A stretch of 64,000 bases of DNA from Prorocentrum cordatum (GCA_963575745.1 CAUYUJ010016158.1:12501-76500); one strand, 5' to 3'; positions 9,987 to 22,215 are shown, counted from the first letter of the stretch. Notes: generated from the letters alone by a model not told the origin. A program made the numbers and translations.

Positions 9987-11095
9987 TTTCATCTCACCAT
10001 AGCATCGTCATCAACATCATTGGTATCATCAGCAGCATCATCATCGGGACACCATCATCATCATCAGCAGCAACATCAGCATCACCAACATCATCATCAT
10101 CATCATCATCATCGGGGCACCTTTATCATCACCACAATGGCCATCATCATCATCAACAACATCGTCATCATCATCATCGGGACACTGACGGGACACCGGC
10201 GGGACACCGCGCGCCACCGGGCCCCAGACAGCATCATCAGCAGCATCATCATCGGGACACCATCATCATCAGCAACATTAGCATCACCAACATCCTCATC
10301 ATCGGGACACCATCATCATCACCACAATGGCCATCATCATCATCACCTCCATCATCATCATCATCATCACCATCATCATCGGGACACCATCATCATCAAC
10401 GTAATCATCATCGGGACACCATTACAATCATCATCAGCATCATCGGAACACCACCATCATCATCATTATCGCCGTCATCATCACGGACAACATCATCAAC
10501 CTCATCATCATCGGGACACCATGATCATCAGCAGCATCATCATCAACGTCATCATCAGCGTGGCATCATCATCATCGTCACCATCATCATCATTTTCGGG
10601 ACATCATCATCATTAACATCAACATCATCATCATCGGGCCACCATCATCAGAATTATCATCACCCCCTTCATCATCATCCGCATCATCAACATCATCAGC
10701 ATCGGGACACCATCATCGTCATCATCAACATCATCATCGGGACATCATCAGCATGACCATCACCATCCTTATCATCAACATCATCATCATCATCAACCTC
10801 ATCATCATCACCATCATCATCATCGGGACACCATATTCAACATTTTCACCACCATCATCATTTCATCAGATCACCATCATCATCAGTATCATCAACACCA
10901 TCATCTTCATTATCATCGGGACACCATCATCATCAGCAACATCAGCATCACCAACATCATCATCATCATCATCATCGGGGCACCATTATCATCACCACAA
11001 TGGCCATCATCATCATCATCAACAACATCGTCATCATCATCATCGGGACACTGACGGGACACCGGCGGGACACCGCGCGCCACCGGGCCCCAGAC
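9346..11095 (+). repeat. (ATC)n array punctuated by CGGGACACC
   Basis: About 1.75 kb of ATC/ACC/AGC trinucleotides with dozens of CATCGGGACACCATC insertions. CGGGACACC is the complement of the GGTGTCCCG word on the other side of the hairpin. A segment of about 190 bases is duplicated (roughly 10035-10225 and 10900-11090), ending in both cases with ACTGACGGGACACCGGCGGG. Confidence 0.9.
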
Positions 11096-11790
11096 AGGCA
11101 ACATTTGGTCTGGCCACGCCTCAGCCAGAGACGGGACACTTCTCGCCCGCCCACGCAGCTTCGCCTCGCCCGCAAGGAACGGCACGCACGAACACGAAAC
11201 CGAAACCGATTTCCCAGTAGGGGGGCTCCCCGTTCCACTTCGATCTCACCCCCTCACCTTCGACGTCTATTGCTTGCCTAATACTATTCCTATTCGGTTT
11301 CCATTAACGGCCCCGATGCACGGATCCAAGGGAGTAGGCAGGAATGCTCTCAAAACGTTCCGGCGGAGTGTCCCCAGGGCGTTCTGGACGCAGATATGTG
11401 CACCCGAGTGCGGGGCCCAAGCCGAGGGAGGCGGCGTAATCCCAGTTCACGGTCCGTGCTCCGTGACGGTGAAGGCCCAGGAGGAAGAGAGGGGAGGGAG
11501 CATGGGCAGGGAAGGTAGCATTAGGTCGGGCTTGTCCCCCTAGAGGCGGTTTTGGGGCCAAGTACCCTGGCGACGTACCCAACCCCTGCGCAAACGCGGG
11601 GCGCAAATAGTTTAGGACACTTTATAAGGGGGGCGATGACGGAGCGAGGGTTACCTATGTCTGCAGACGGAATTCGGGAGACTCGCAAGACACTGGCTAC
11701 AGGACATGGACTAGATAAAGCTGATTAGTTACAATCCCTGAGCACCCCTGGCCACTTCGAAAGCGGGGATATCATATCGCAGCCCCCGAG
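11096..11790. other. Spacer with one MITE-like end
   Basis: No gene. At 11520-11549 the sequence TTAGGTCGGGCTTGTCC followed by AGGCGG matches the left end of the inverted-repeat element at 19675. I see no matching right end here. Confidence 0.45.
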
Positions 11791-13921
11791 AGATGGTGAG
11801 GTCTAACTTGAGTCTGCGGCGAGGTCTATTGTGGATCCGCGTAGCGCGTCACTGTGCTGGGCCCCCCGGCAGGCCTCGAAAGTGGCGACAGTTTCACAGA
11901 TCGCAGCCCCCCCAGGGATGGCGAGGTCTAATTTGGGTCTGCGTGTGGCCTCTCTGTGCTGGGCCCCCCAGCAGGCCTCGAAAGTGGCGACAATTTCACA
12001 GATCGCAGCCCCTCCAGGGATGGCGAGGTCTAAGTTGAATCTGCGTGTGGCGTCACTGTGCTGGGCCCCCCAGCAGGCCTCGAAAGTGGCGACAGTTTCA
12101 CAGATCGCAGCCCCCCCAGGGATGGCGAGGTCTACTTTGAATCTGCGTGTGGCGTCACTGTGCTGGGCCCCCCAGCAGGCCTCGAAAGTGGCGACAGTTT
12201 CACAGATCGCAGCCCCCCAAAGGATAGCGAGGTCTAATTTGGGTCTGCGCGTCGCCTCACTGTGCTGGGCCCCCCAGCAGGCCTCGAAAGTGGCGACAGT
12301 TTCACAGATCGCAGGCCCCCCAGGGATGGCGAGGTCTAATTTGGGTCCGCCCGTCGCCCTCACTGTGCAGGGCCCCCCAGCAGGCCTCGAAAGTGGCGAC
12401 AGTTTCACAGATCGCAGCCCCCCAGGGATGGCGAGGTCTAATTTGAATCCGCCCGTCGCCCTCACTGTGCTGGGCCCCCCAGCAGGCCTCGAAAATGGCG
12501 ACAGTTTCACAGATCGCAGCCCCCCAGGGATGGCGAGGTCTGGCAGGTGGCGAGGTCTAATTTGAATCTGCGCGTGGCCCTCACTGTGCTGGGCCCCCCA
12601 GCAGGCCTCGAAAATGGCGACAGTTTCACAGATCGCAGCCCCCCAGGGATGGCGAGGTCTAATTTGAATCCGCGCGTGGCCCTCACTGTGCTGGGCCCCC
12701 CAGCAGGCCTCGAAAGTGGCGACAGTTTCACAGATCGCAGCCCCCCAGGGATGGCGAGGTCTAATTTGAATCTGCGCGTCGCCCTCACTGTGCTGGCCCC
12801 CCAGCAGGCCTCGAAAATGGCGACAGTTTCACAGATCGCAGCCCCCCCAGGGATGGCGAGGTCTAATTTGAATCTGCGCGTCGCCCTCACTGTGCTGGGC
12901 CCCCCAGCAGGCCTCGAAAATGGCGGCAGTTTCACAGATCGCAGCCCCCCAGGGATGGCGAGGTCTAATTTGAATCTGCCCGTGGCCCTCACTGTGCTGG
13001 GCCCCCCAGCAGGCCTCGAAAATGGCGGCAGTTTCACAGATCGCAGCCCCCCAGGGATGGCGAGGTCTAATTTGAATCCGCGCGTGGCCCTCACTGTGCT
13101 GGGCCCCCCAGCAGGCCTCGAAAGTGGCGACAGTTTCACAGATCGCAGCCCCCCAGGGATGGCGAGGTCTAATTTGGGTCTGCGCGTCACTGTGCTGGGC
13201 CCCCCAGCAGGCCTCGAAAGTGGCGACAGTTTCACAGATCGCAGCCCCCCAGGGATGGCGAGGTCTAATTTGGGTCCGCCCGTGGCGTCACTGTGCTGGG
13301 CCCCCCAGCAGGCCTCGAAAGTGGCGACAGTTTCACAGATCGCAGCCCCCCAGGGATGGCGAGGTCTAATTTGAATCCGCGCGTGGCCCTCACTGTGCTG
13401 GGCCCCCCAGCAGGCCTCGAAAGTGGCGACAGTTTCACAGATCGCAGCCCCCCAGGGATGGCGAGGTCTAATTTGAATCCGCCCGTGGCCCTCACTGTGC
13501 TGGGCCCCCCAGCAGGCCTCGAAAGTGGCGACAGTTTCAGCAGAGGTCTAATTTGCAGCCCCCCAGGGATCGGGCGACAGTTTCACAGGTCGCAGCCCCC
13601 CAGGGATGGCGAGGTCTAATTTGAATCTGCGCGTCGCCCTCACTGTGCTGGGCCCCCCAGCAGGCTCGAAAATGGCGACAGTTTCACAGATCGCAGCCCC
13701 CCAGGGATGGCGAGGTCTCTGCGCGTCGCCCTCACTTGAATCCGCCCAGGCCCTCACTGTGCTGGGCCCCCCAGCAGGCCTCGAAAATGGCGACAGTTTC
13801 ACAGATCGCAGCCCCCCAGGGATGGCGAGGTCTAATTTGAATCCGCGCGTGGCCCTCACTTTGCTGGGCCCCCCAGCAGGCCTCGAAAATGGCGACAGTT
13901 TCACAGATCGCAGCCCCCCGC
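11791..13921 (+). repeat. 102-bp satellite, about 20 copies
   Basis: The unit contains GGGATGGCGAGGTCTAATTT, CCTCACTGTGCTGGGCC, CAGCAGGCCTCGAAA and GGCGACAGTTTCACAGATCG. Most periods are 101-103 bases, with a rearranged zone at 13540-13740. Because 102 is 34 codons, several frames on both strands stay open for 200-275 codons, encoding degenerate 34-residue repeats. The length is explained by the satellite, so no gene is called. Confidence 0.95.
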
Positions 13922-14149
13922 AGGCAAGACAGGAAGAGGCAGGGAGGGAGGGAGGAGAGGAAGGAAGGAGTGGAGACCACACTGCTCTAGTCAAAACGAA
14001 TACCCAACCAAAAAATAGCTAACAACCTATTCCCTACCTAGGCTCTGCCTAGAAGGGTTCTTACTCTCTGAGCTTAAAGGGGCCGGGCAGTGGGGCTCGC
14101 CCCGGGCGGTTCCCCCAGGATCCGCCCCGCGGTTCCCCCAGCTACGTCC

Positions 14150-15052
14150 CCTTAGCTTAGCGTTGCTTATCTCATCTTAGCTTAGCTTATTTCATATTAA
14201 CTTAGCTTAGCTTCATCTTAGCTCAGGTGTATCTTAACTTAGCTTACCTTCATCTTAGTTTCGCTGAGCTGTAGCATAGCAGAGCACAGCATAGCATAGC
14301 ATTTCGTAGCATAGCATAGCGCAGCACAGCATATCATAGCATAGCCCAACATAGCATAGCATAGCGCAGCATAGCATAGCATAGCATAGCATAGCGCAGC
14401 ACAGCACAGCACAGCATAGCACAGCGCAGCATAGCATAGCATAGCATAGCAGAGCAGAACAGAGCATAGCAGCAAAACAAAGGCAAAGCAATAGCAGCGA
14501 CAGCAAAGCAAAGCACAAGCAACGCAAAGCAAAGCAAAGCAAAAGCAAAAGCAAAGCAAAGGAAAGGCAAAGCAAAAGCAATGTGCGACAGATGCCGAGC
14601 TAGCCTAGATGGCCGGACCGGAGCCCCCGCAAGCAGTGCCTTCCGTACCTAGGCTCTGCCTAGAGGGTTAGCTTAGTTTAGCCTAGCTTAGCTTAGCTTA
14701 GCTTAGCATAGCACAACGCTGCATTAGCATAGCATAGCATAGCATAGCATAGCATAGCATAATATAGCCAAGCAGCGCATAGCATAGCATAGCATAGCAT
14801 ATCGCAACATAGCATAGCATCGCATAGCATAGCATAACATAGCATATCATAGCATAGCGCAGCTTAGCATAGCATAGCTTAGCATAACTTAGCATAGCAC
14901 TGCGCATCATGACATAGCATAGCATAGCTTAGCTTCGCATAGCATAGCATAGCATATCATAGCGCAGCATATCATAGCATAGCATAGCATAGCATAGCCT
15001 AGCATAGCGCAGTATAGCATGGCATAACATAGCATAGCATAGCATAGCAACT
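14150..15052. repeat. AGCAT / TTAGC pentamer arrays
   Basis: Pentanucleotide repeats (TTAGC at 14150-14260, AGCAT at 14270-14580 and 14690-15050) with a degenerate AGCAA section (14465-14580). The block TACCTAGGCTCTGCCTAG occurs before each half (14034 and 14647), so the arrays look duplicated. Confidence 0.95.
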
Positions 15053-15119
15053 AATGCTGCTTTCCTAGGGGCTCCAACTTCTAGGTAGGGTCGCACTGGG
15101 GTAATTTTCAAAACTAGTC

Positions 15120-15204
15120 AAAAATAGTCGAAACATCGCCCCCTTACTATTTCTTAACTATTTTTGAATATTCCCCTTGTAGAAGGACGTGCACGACTTA
15201 AAGG
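15120..15204 (-). mobile_element. Solo end of a MITE-like element
   Basis: AACTATTTTTGAATATT followed by AGAAGGACGTGCACGACTTAA matches the right end of the element at 19675-19836. A matching left end is not evident upstream. Confidence 0.5.
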
Positions 15205-15269
15205 TAGCACAGCGTGAGTGCTTGCCTCAAGAGTTCGCCCAGGGTTAGAGCACGGGGCCCACAGGCACA

Positions 15270-15440
15270 CACCACCACCACCACCACCACCACCTCCCCC
15301 ACCCCCTCCCTCCCCCGGGAAAGAGGAGAGGAAGACGAGGATGGAGGAGGGTGGAGGAATCGACGTGGTGGTGGTGGTGCATATTCTTGGGGCCCGCATC
15401 AAAAGCTGCGAGACCAGCGGCAGCAGCAGCAGCAGCAGGA
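15270..15440. repeat. Short ACC, GGT and AGC repeats
   Basis: (CCA)n at 15273-15300, (GGT)n at 15365-15379 and (AGC)n at 15419-15450, separated by unique sequence. Confidence 0.8.
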
Positions 15441-16689
15441 GAGCAGCAGCAGCACACTGACCGCAGCCGATGGGGCAAGGTGGCACATTGCCGGCGCGCT
15501 CACGACCGCTTCAGGAGCAACAACCAGGAGCGCCCGCGCCCGCCAGTGGACTCCTCTGGGCCACCCCAGCGGCCTCAGGGGCGCTCCGAGCCGCTCACGA
15601 GGCCGCTCCCCCAAGGGCCCCCAGGGCAGGCCAGGAGGCTCCGAAGATGGCCCTCGAGGATTCCCCAGGACAGCCCTGAGACGCACAAAGCCCCCCCCTT
15701 CGTGCTCTTCGTCTCCGAGCCCCGGGGGGCGCGAAGACCCTGAGATCCGAGGTGGCGAAAAAAATGGCAGCATCGAGAAAAAAACACGTCCCCAGAGCCC
15801 CAGCCCCCGCCCTTCTGCGCCCTCCTTCGAGCCAGATCGATCTGCGAGGGTTCTGGGGCACGCAGCCGGGCGAGGACGGCCGGCTCAGCGTGGCATCCCC
15901 ACGCCGGATCCGCCGGCCAGCGGCCACCGACTGTGAGAAGGATCCGCCGCGCCGTCAAGGCATTGTTAGGCAGTGAAGCGGACCAATGGAGGCCACAGCA
16001 GCCCCGAGGAGAAGAGGCCACACAAGGGCCCGTTCCCAGGATTTTCCTGCCCCCCAAACCGCTAGGATATTTTTGGGCGGTGGAAAAATTGCCGCGCCAG
16101 GAGTTCAGGGGACAGCCGCGCTTCGCGCGGCGCAGCCCTTGGCCGGAGGGCCGCCCCTGCCCAAGTCGGGGTCGTCACGAGGGGGGCGCCCAAGAGGGGG
16201 GGCGCAAGTCATGGCCGGCGGCACGTGCATGGCCCAGCGGCCCACAACCCGCCCCATCCCCCCCTCCTCGAAAACCAGGGGTGTCACTGCGGGTTCGAAC
16301 CCCCCCTCCCCCGGTCCATCATCAAAGGGAGGGGGTCACTGCCAGTTCAAATCCCCCTCCCTTCTCGCCGCCGGCAAACGACTCCCACTCCTCGGGACAG
16401 TGAAACAGTGGGGGGACAGTGGAGGGGGGGCGGGGGGGGGCCAGGGACGCATGGAAACAAGAAGAGGCACCATGAGATCTGGGGAGATCTCATGGCCCCC
16501 GCCAGATATCCACACACCCCTACCACGAGTTTCTCAAGAAGCGTCGGGGTGGGCGTCATCCCCGCGGACAGCCCCACATCGACCCCCGTCGCGGGCAGCC
16601 ACCGCACGCCGAAGGCGCTCCGACCCCCGTCGCGGCGCGACGACGAGGTGAGGTTGACCCCCGTCGGGGGGGACACCCCACGCTTATTA
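15441..16689. other. Spacer with a dispersed repeat
   Basis: No gene I can support. About 16130-16500 recurs, with an internal difference of about 200 bases, at 21250-21450: both contain CATGGCC-GCGGCACG, GGCCAGGGACGCA and an ATCTGGGGA-CATGGCCC block. Confidence 0.5.
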
Positions 16690-17172
16690 AGAGACCCAGA
16701 ATCGAATCGGGAGGAGGGGGAGGAGGGGGAGGGGGAGGGGGAGGGGAGGGGGAGGGGGAGGAGGAGGAGAGGAGGAGGAGGAGAGAAGGAGGAGGAGGAG
16801 GAGGAGGAGAGGAGGCGGAGGAGGAGGAGGAGGACGGAGGGGTGAGGAGGAGGAGGACGAGGACGAGGAGGTGGAGGAGGAGGAGGAGGAGGAGGACGAG
16901 GAGGAGGGAGGGGTGGAGGAGGAGGGAGGGAGATAGGGAGGGAGGAGGAGGGAGGTGGAAGGAGGGGGTGGAGGGGGAGAAAGAGGGTGGGAGGAGGGAG
17001 AGATGGAGTGAGAGGGAGGGAGGAGGGAGGTAGCGAGGGAGGAAAGACGGAGGGAGGGGAGAGGGAAGAGGGAGGGAGGAGAGAGGGAGGAGGGAGGGAT
17101 GGAAGAGGAGGGGGGATGAGGAGGAGGAGGAGGAGGAGGAGGAGGAGGAGGAGGAGGAGGAGGAGGAGGGAT
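16690..17172. repeat. (GGA)n microsatellite
   Basis: About 480 bases of almost pure purine with GGA period and G-rich interruptions. Confidence 0.95.
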
Positions 17173-17930
17173 TTTTGTTTGGGGGTCACGTTTGACCTCA
17201 CCATGGCACATCCCACTTGTATGCCTGCGCCTGCTCCTCCGCTGCTACCCTGACTCGGAGGGCGTCGAGGCCCGTGAGTTGGCGACTGACACGGTCAGTT
17301 GCCGCGGTCGCACCGCAACTGCGTGGGACCTCGCTTCTCGTCTGGATAACGGAAATTTCACGCTCGGCACTCGACACAGGGGCATCGCGCTTCGGGTGCA
17401 GACCACGCCTTAGCCTCCTGATCGCCGTCGTCCCTGCTCCGCCGCGGCCCTCGTTTGACTGAGGGCGCCTGCATCGTTTTGACAAACTTCGTATGCAATC
17501 TTGCGCGTAGCACCCGTAAGACATGCAAAAGAAAAACGGTTTCTCCTCGTTACGGACCTGAGTGCAAGCTAGCACGTGGCCGTGCTCAGGTGCCGCCGTC
17601 ATCAAATATCCGATCTGGCGGTTCGGCCTGGGACCCTCCGTGAAAGTTCAGACTACTGGAACACCTTTGGCCCCATAGCCACGGCTCCCAAAAGAAGGTC
17701 GAAGAGTGGATGAGGAGCCGGGGTCAACCCAGGAGAGAATAAGCGAGAGAGAAATTTGAGCAGGGAGGACAGAAACATCACGCCAGATCACAACGCGAGG
17801 CAACTCTGGCAAGCGAATGGTCAATCAGCCAGACAATATGCTCACAAGGCAAGTTACACAATCTTCCGATATGTCGCACAGCGCTGGGCAATAAGGAGCA
17901 CGAGGAGAATGAGGAGAATAATCATAATAA
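17173..17930. other. Spacer, no gene recognised
   Basis: Less repetitive and moderately GC-rich. Open frames of 60-135 codons exist on both strands without recognisable motifs. Confidence 0.35.
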
Positions 17931-18068
17931 TAATCGGAAGAAGGGCGGCGACGAGGATGAGGACGAGGACGAGAACAAGGACGCGCACGGGCAAGAGCAT
18001 GAGGAGGCGGGTGAGGACGAGGACGAGGACAAGGACGACGAGGACGACGCGGACGAAGAGGACGACGA

Positions 18069-18101
<33 letters not shown>

Positions 18102-18125
18102 CGACGACGATGACAAGGACGGCAG
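17931..18125. repeat. GAC/GAG trinucleotide array
   Basis: Degenerate GACGAG repeats merging into pure (GAC)n around 18060-18115. Confidence 0.9.
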
Positions 18126-19144
18126 CGGCGGTGGCAACGGAAAGCCGCCTCTGGCCGCCGGAGGCCGTCGAGAGCCGCCGATGGCCGCCAGAGGCCGCTG
18201 AGGGCAGCCGGGGGGCCGCCAGAGGACGCAAGAGTGAAGGGATGTGAAGGGGCCCAGGGACACAGAAATAGATATACACAAATCCCAGGATTCCCCAGAA
18301 ATGTCTTTATATTTATTTATATATATATATATTGGGGGATTCCCGTCTTCCCCCCCACTTCCCAGATTTTCCCATATGCTCTGGGGAATCGACGATCCAT
18401 TGTGTCCGTGTGTTTTTCGTTCTCCTAGGGCTCCCAACACCGCGCTTCGCGCTCCGCGAGGCGCGAAGCACGGACGACTTCACGCTCCCGCGCCGCCCCC
18501 CAAAGGCAGAAAAGGAGGAGGAGGAGGAGGAGGAGGAGGAGGAGGAGGAGGGGGAGAAGGAGCGAGGCTTCACGGGGAGGCTGCAGGCACGCGTATTGGG
18601 AACGAGTAGGAAAACGCTGGCCGGAACACGCTGCGGGCTCAAGCAACCTGCTGCGGGGATGGCGTAGCCCTGCCGGCTGGATTCTTCTCTAACAACCATC
18701 TCACCTCGACCGCGAAGCGCGAACAGCTCCGCGCCCTCGTGGGAGCCCTGGTGCAAGAGGCGGTCGAATGCCGCGGGTATGGCCGCCAGAGGCGGTCTGC
18801 CGGAGGGTCGACGGAGAGGCCGTCGGCGGGCCTTGATGTGCTGCGAGACCTCGCTCCGCGCCTGGTCGGGAGGGCCCAAACACGTCCCCACACTGCCACG
18901 GCGACGTGCCGCCAGTAAGTTATGGGAAGCACAGAGACACTGATACTATATGTCCTCCTTGGAGGCGCGCGTCCGACCCGAACATATAGTAAACCCATCT
19001 TGTAGTATATCGTTTCCCGAGCGGTGTGGTCAGAAAGCGCCCACCGCGACGCATATACTATAAGATTTCTCGGTGCGCGCGTCGCCCCTGGGGGGACGAC
19101 GCACATATAGGATAAGTATGTTGGGGTGCCGCCGAAGTTATGCC
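18126..19144. other. Spacer with small repeats
   Basis: Holds a TA-rich stretch (18306-18333), a short (GGA)n (18507-18555), and at 18333-18425 a segment resembling part of 21660-21865 (CTTCCCCCCCACTTCCCAGA, GTGTCCGTGTG). Around 18940-19110 the words ACATATAG and ATACTATA recur three times. No gene. Confidence 0.4.
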
Positions 19145-19340
19145 AGGCCTAGAGGTTGACACCAACACCAATATCGGCGGTGTGCCTCCACCCAAGGGAG
19201 AAGATCCCGATCTCGGCGCTGGTGGTAATATTCTGGCTTCCAGGGTGGCCGAAATATGATCACCAACGCCGAAATCTAGGGTCATTTTCCCCCTGTGGAG
19301 GCAAACCCCTGTCTTTGTGTTGGTGCCCATTTCCAGGCCT
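19145..19340. mobile_element. Foldback (long inverted repeat) element
   Basis: Begins AGGCCT-GACACCAACACC and ends GTGTTGGTGCCC-AGGCCT. The two halves (about 90 bases each) are imperfect reverse complements almost to the centre at about 19240, including GTGCCTCCAC opposite GTGGAGGCA and ATCTCGGCG opposite CGCCGAAAT. There is no coding capacity. Confidence 0.7.
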
Positions 19341-19435
19341 CCAAAGTTAGGAGGCAACTACTGGGAAGTCTTCGTCGGAAGGAAGACAGAGGATTAAGCC
19401 CCATTGGGGAGCTGTTACGCCGGAGTGGGCCTCGG

Positions 19436-19522
19436 ATCAAGCGGGATGAAGCCGGACTCAGCGGGATTATAAGCGGGATTAAGCCGGATCTAGCGGGATT
19501 CAAGCCGGATGAAACCGGATTT
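19436..19522 (+). repeat. Tandem AAGCCGGAT / AGCGGGATT repeat
   Basis: About nine degenerate 9-10-base units alternating GCGGGATT and GCCGGATN. Confidence 0.75.
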
Positions 19523-19673
19523 CGGACCAGGGCAAAATCAGAATTGACCTCGCAAGAGCTGCATTCGAAAGTGAGGCGTCGCAACGGCCACTGGTTCTTC
19601 AGCCACTGCGTGCGCCAATGTGTGAGCGACGAAAAGAAACGGGTCTTACGCACGATGGCATAGCGACCCTGCG

Positions 19674-19837
19674 CTTAGGTCGGGCGTGTCCTCCTACAGG
19701 CGGATTTTGGACGAAAAATGAAAAGTACGCAACCAATGATCAATAATATTCCAAAAGTAATCAAAAAGTTGTCCCCGTATTACTTTTGACTATTTTTGAA
19801 TATTTCTCCTGTCGAAGGACATGCCCGATTTAACCCT
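19674..19837. mobile_element. MITE-like element with terminal inverted repeats
   Basis: Left end TTAGGTCGGGCGTGTCCTCC pairs with right end GACATGCCCGATTTAA over about 30 bases. The interior (about 100 bases) is AT-rich and non-coding. Partial relatives lie at 11520-11549 and 15120-15204, so this is a small dispersed family. Confidence 0.65.
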
Positions 19838-20994
19838 ACGCGGCAGCTTACGCGGGCCGCCAGCGCGGCGCGCTAGCTGCAGTGGAAGTGAGGGAGCTCA
19901 CGCGCGACCTTACGCGGGCAGCTTACGCGCGGGTATCCGCGCAGTCGGACCTGCTTTTCTGCGTCGCTCACGTGGCGCCTGGGCGCCGTGGGGTGGGCCC
20001 AGAAGGCCCTCCCCAGGATTCGCCTGTTCCTGGAAATGCGTATTATCTGGACAACACCAAAAAACATCCCCACTCCCAAGGGGAAAGCATGGCCACGCCG
20101 CTCTAGTTTGGGATGGGGCGCCATTTCCTTCGGGTCTCGCGACGCCCATCCCCATTCAAAGCGGGGTATGCTGGGAGAGCCACCTCGCCCTGCCGTGGGC
20201 AGGGTTGGGATGATGTGGCGGCGCGCTCCAACCAGGTGGCGCACGGAGGGCGGCATTCTGAAAAGGCGGGGTGGCGGGGGCCTCAGGAAGGCAGGGGACA
20301 TGTTAGAAAGGCCGGGAGGCTTTCATTCGGGGATCTGCTGACCCGGGTTCATCCAGACCCGGGTCAGTCAGGCCTTGCAGAATCCTGCAAGATCCTGCAA
20401 GAGCCTGCGCCCAGTCCTGGGTCAACGCGGAGGATCCTGCAAGATGCTGCAGGATCCTGCACCCAAGCCCGGGTCAATGCACCCCTTGCCCTGCAGGATC
20501 CTGGAAGATCCGGCGCTCTGGCGGACCCTCTGTTTGCACTGACACCCGTCCCAAGGCTCCCGACCCACGAAGGGTTCCTGGGAGCCGGGGGAGTTTCCAG
20601 GCGGCCACCCGCCTCCTCAGAAGTCCTTCTCAAAAGACCGCCCCCATCGCGCCGCCCCCCCGCGCGCGCCGCCACGCGGCCAGGTCCAGAAGCCCAGACC
20701 CCCCCCCCCAAGAAAGAGGGCGACTGCTCCAGCGAACGGGCATCAGGGGTGGCGCACTAGATGCTAATTGGGCCGCGATGCACGTGGGAAGAGGAGGAGA
20801 CCCCGGCGCGACCACCCAAAAACATGTACATGTCTGGGAGGGGGGGATCCGCCCTCTCCTCCCTCCTGCGTACGGGCCAGTCAGCGGCTCCGCTGCCCGG
20901 TGCTGCCGCACGCGCGAGCGAACTGCCTCTGCCGCGCAGCGACAGAAAAAAGGGGGAGGGGGGGCGGGGCTGGTTTGGCTTCTGCCGAGACCTC
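19838..20994. other. Spacer with CCTGCAAGATCCTGCA repeats
   Basis: 20341-20520 contains two inverted GACCCGGGT copies and five or six AATCCTGCAAGATCCTGCA-type units. The rest shows no gene. Confidence 0.45.
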
Positions 20995-21222
20995 CTCCTA
21001 TTCCTCCTCCTCCTCCTCCTCCTCCTCCTCCTCCTCCTCCACCTCCAACCTCCTCCTGCTCGATCCTCGATCCTCCTCCCTCCTTCTCCTCCACCTCCTC
21101 CTGCTCGATCCTCGATCCTCCTCCCCCCTCCCCCTCCTCCTCCCTCCCCCCTCTCCTCCTCCTCTCCTCCTCCTCCCTCGTCCTCCTCCTCCTCCTCCTC
21201 CTCCTCGGTCCTCGACCCTCGA
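20995..21222. repeat. (TCC)n microsatellite
   Basis: Pyrimidine-rich TCC array with a repeated CTGCTCGATCCTCGATCC insertion (about 21056 and 21106). Confidence 0.95.
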
Positions 21223-22215
21223 TGCCCCCTCGCTCTCCTCGAGGCCTCCCGAAGCACCCTTCCGCCCGAGGGGCCGCCCCTGCTCTCTTCGGGAGCGGCC
21301 AAGAAGGGGGCGTCCACGAGGGGGGGGCACGAATCATGGCCAGCGGCACGCGCGCGGCCCAGGGTGGGGGTGGCCAGGGACGCAATGGAACGAGAAGAGT
21401 CGCCATGAAATCTGGGGAACTATCATGGCCCACGCAATGATCTCCCCGCCCCCTCGTCATCACCCCCCGCTTGGCCGCCCCCGATCTCTGCCTCCGCCAC
21501 CCTCCGCCGTGAACTTCTGCTGCCCTCCGCCGGGGGCAGGGCCGTCAAAACGCCTGCGGCCCTCGAGGGCGAGGCCCTGTCTGTCAAGGGGCCCAGCGAC
21601 GTACAGATCCACAGGCGCTCAGGCACACCTCCCAGGGTGCCCCCGACTTTTTCCGAGCTATCTTCGGGGTTGTCGTCTTCCCCCTCCACACTTCCCCTAT
21701 TTTCCCGACGTTCCGGGTTTTCGCCTCCCCCCCCCTCTGCCCCTGTTTTCCCAGATGTTCGGGGCTTTCGTCTTCCCTCCCCCACTTCCCGTGTGTTCCC
21801 ATGTCTTCCTGGGAGTCGGCGATGACTTGTGTCTGTGTGCTTCTTTCCCTCCTGAGTCTTGAGCGCCCCAAGCGGAGGCCGCCCCGAGGCGGCCGAAGTA
21901 GACGGTTTTGCCAGATCGCGCCAGCAGCGGCGCGAAGCAGACGATGCCTCCGCGATGCATCGGCGTGGAGGGAGCCGGGGCCCCACCTCGCGCCGCATCG
22001 CCGACGCCTCGTGAGGCATCTTGAGGAGAACAGTTATCGCGCTGGGAGGAAAGGGGTTGGGAGGATGAAGGGCATATGAGCAATAACACTCGGATGCAAT
22101 GTGCGATGCCTTCGAACGCCTACGGGCGATGGTATCCTCGCTTGTCCCAGCCCCATCCTCTCAACCAGATAGCTGTCTCCTGACATCTACTGTGGAAAAA
22201 AACAGCAGAAACAGA
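21223..22215. other. Spacer with dispersed and tandem repeats
   Basis: 21250-21450 is the partner of 16130-16500. 21660-21800 is three degenerate units of about 50 bases (TTCGGGG-TTCGTCTTCCC-CACTTCCC-TTTTCCCA). No gene recognised. Confidence 0.45.

Noticed and set aside
9005-10756. 583-codon open frame
   Set aside because: Made of ATC repeat and CGGGACACC insertions; His/Ser/Ile runs only.
11803-13374. Several 235-275-codon ORFs on both strands as candidate repeat-protein genes
   Set aside because: They follow from the 102-bp satellite period. No flanking exon, start signal or transcript evidence is visible.
16275-16370. GGTTCGAACCCC, resembling a tRNA B box, and a second similar GTTCAAATCCCC
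   Set aside because: No A box, acceptor or anticodon stem within tRNA distance; part of a repeated GC-rich block.
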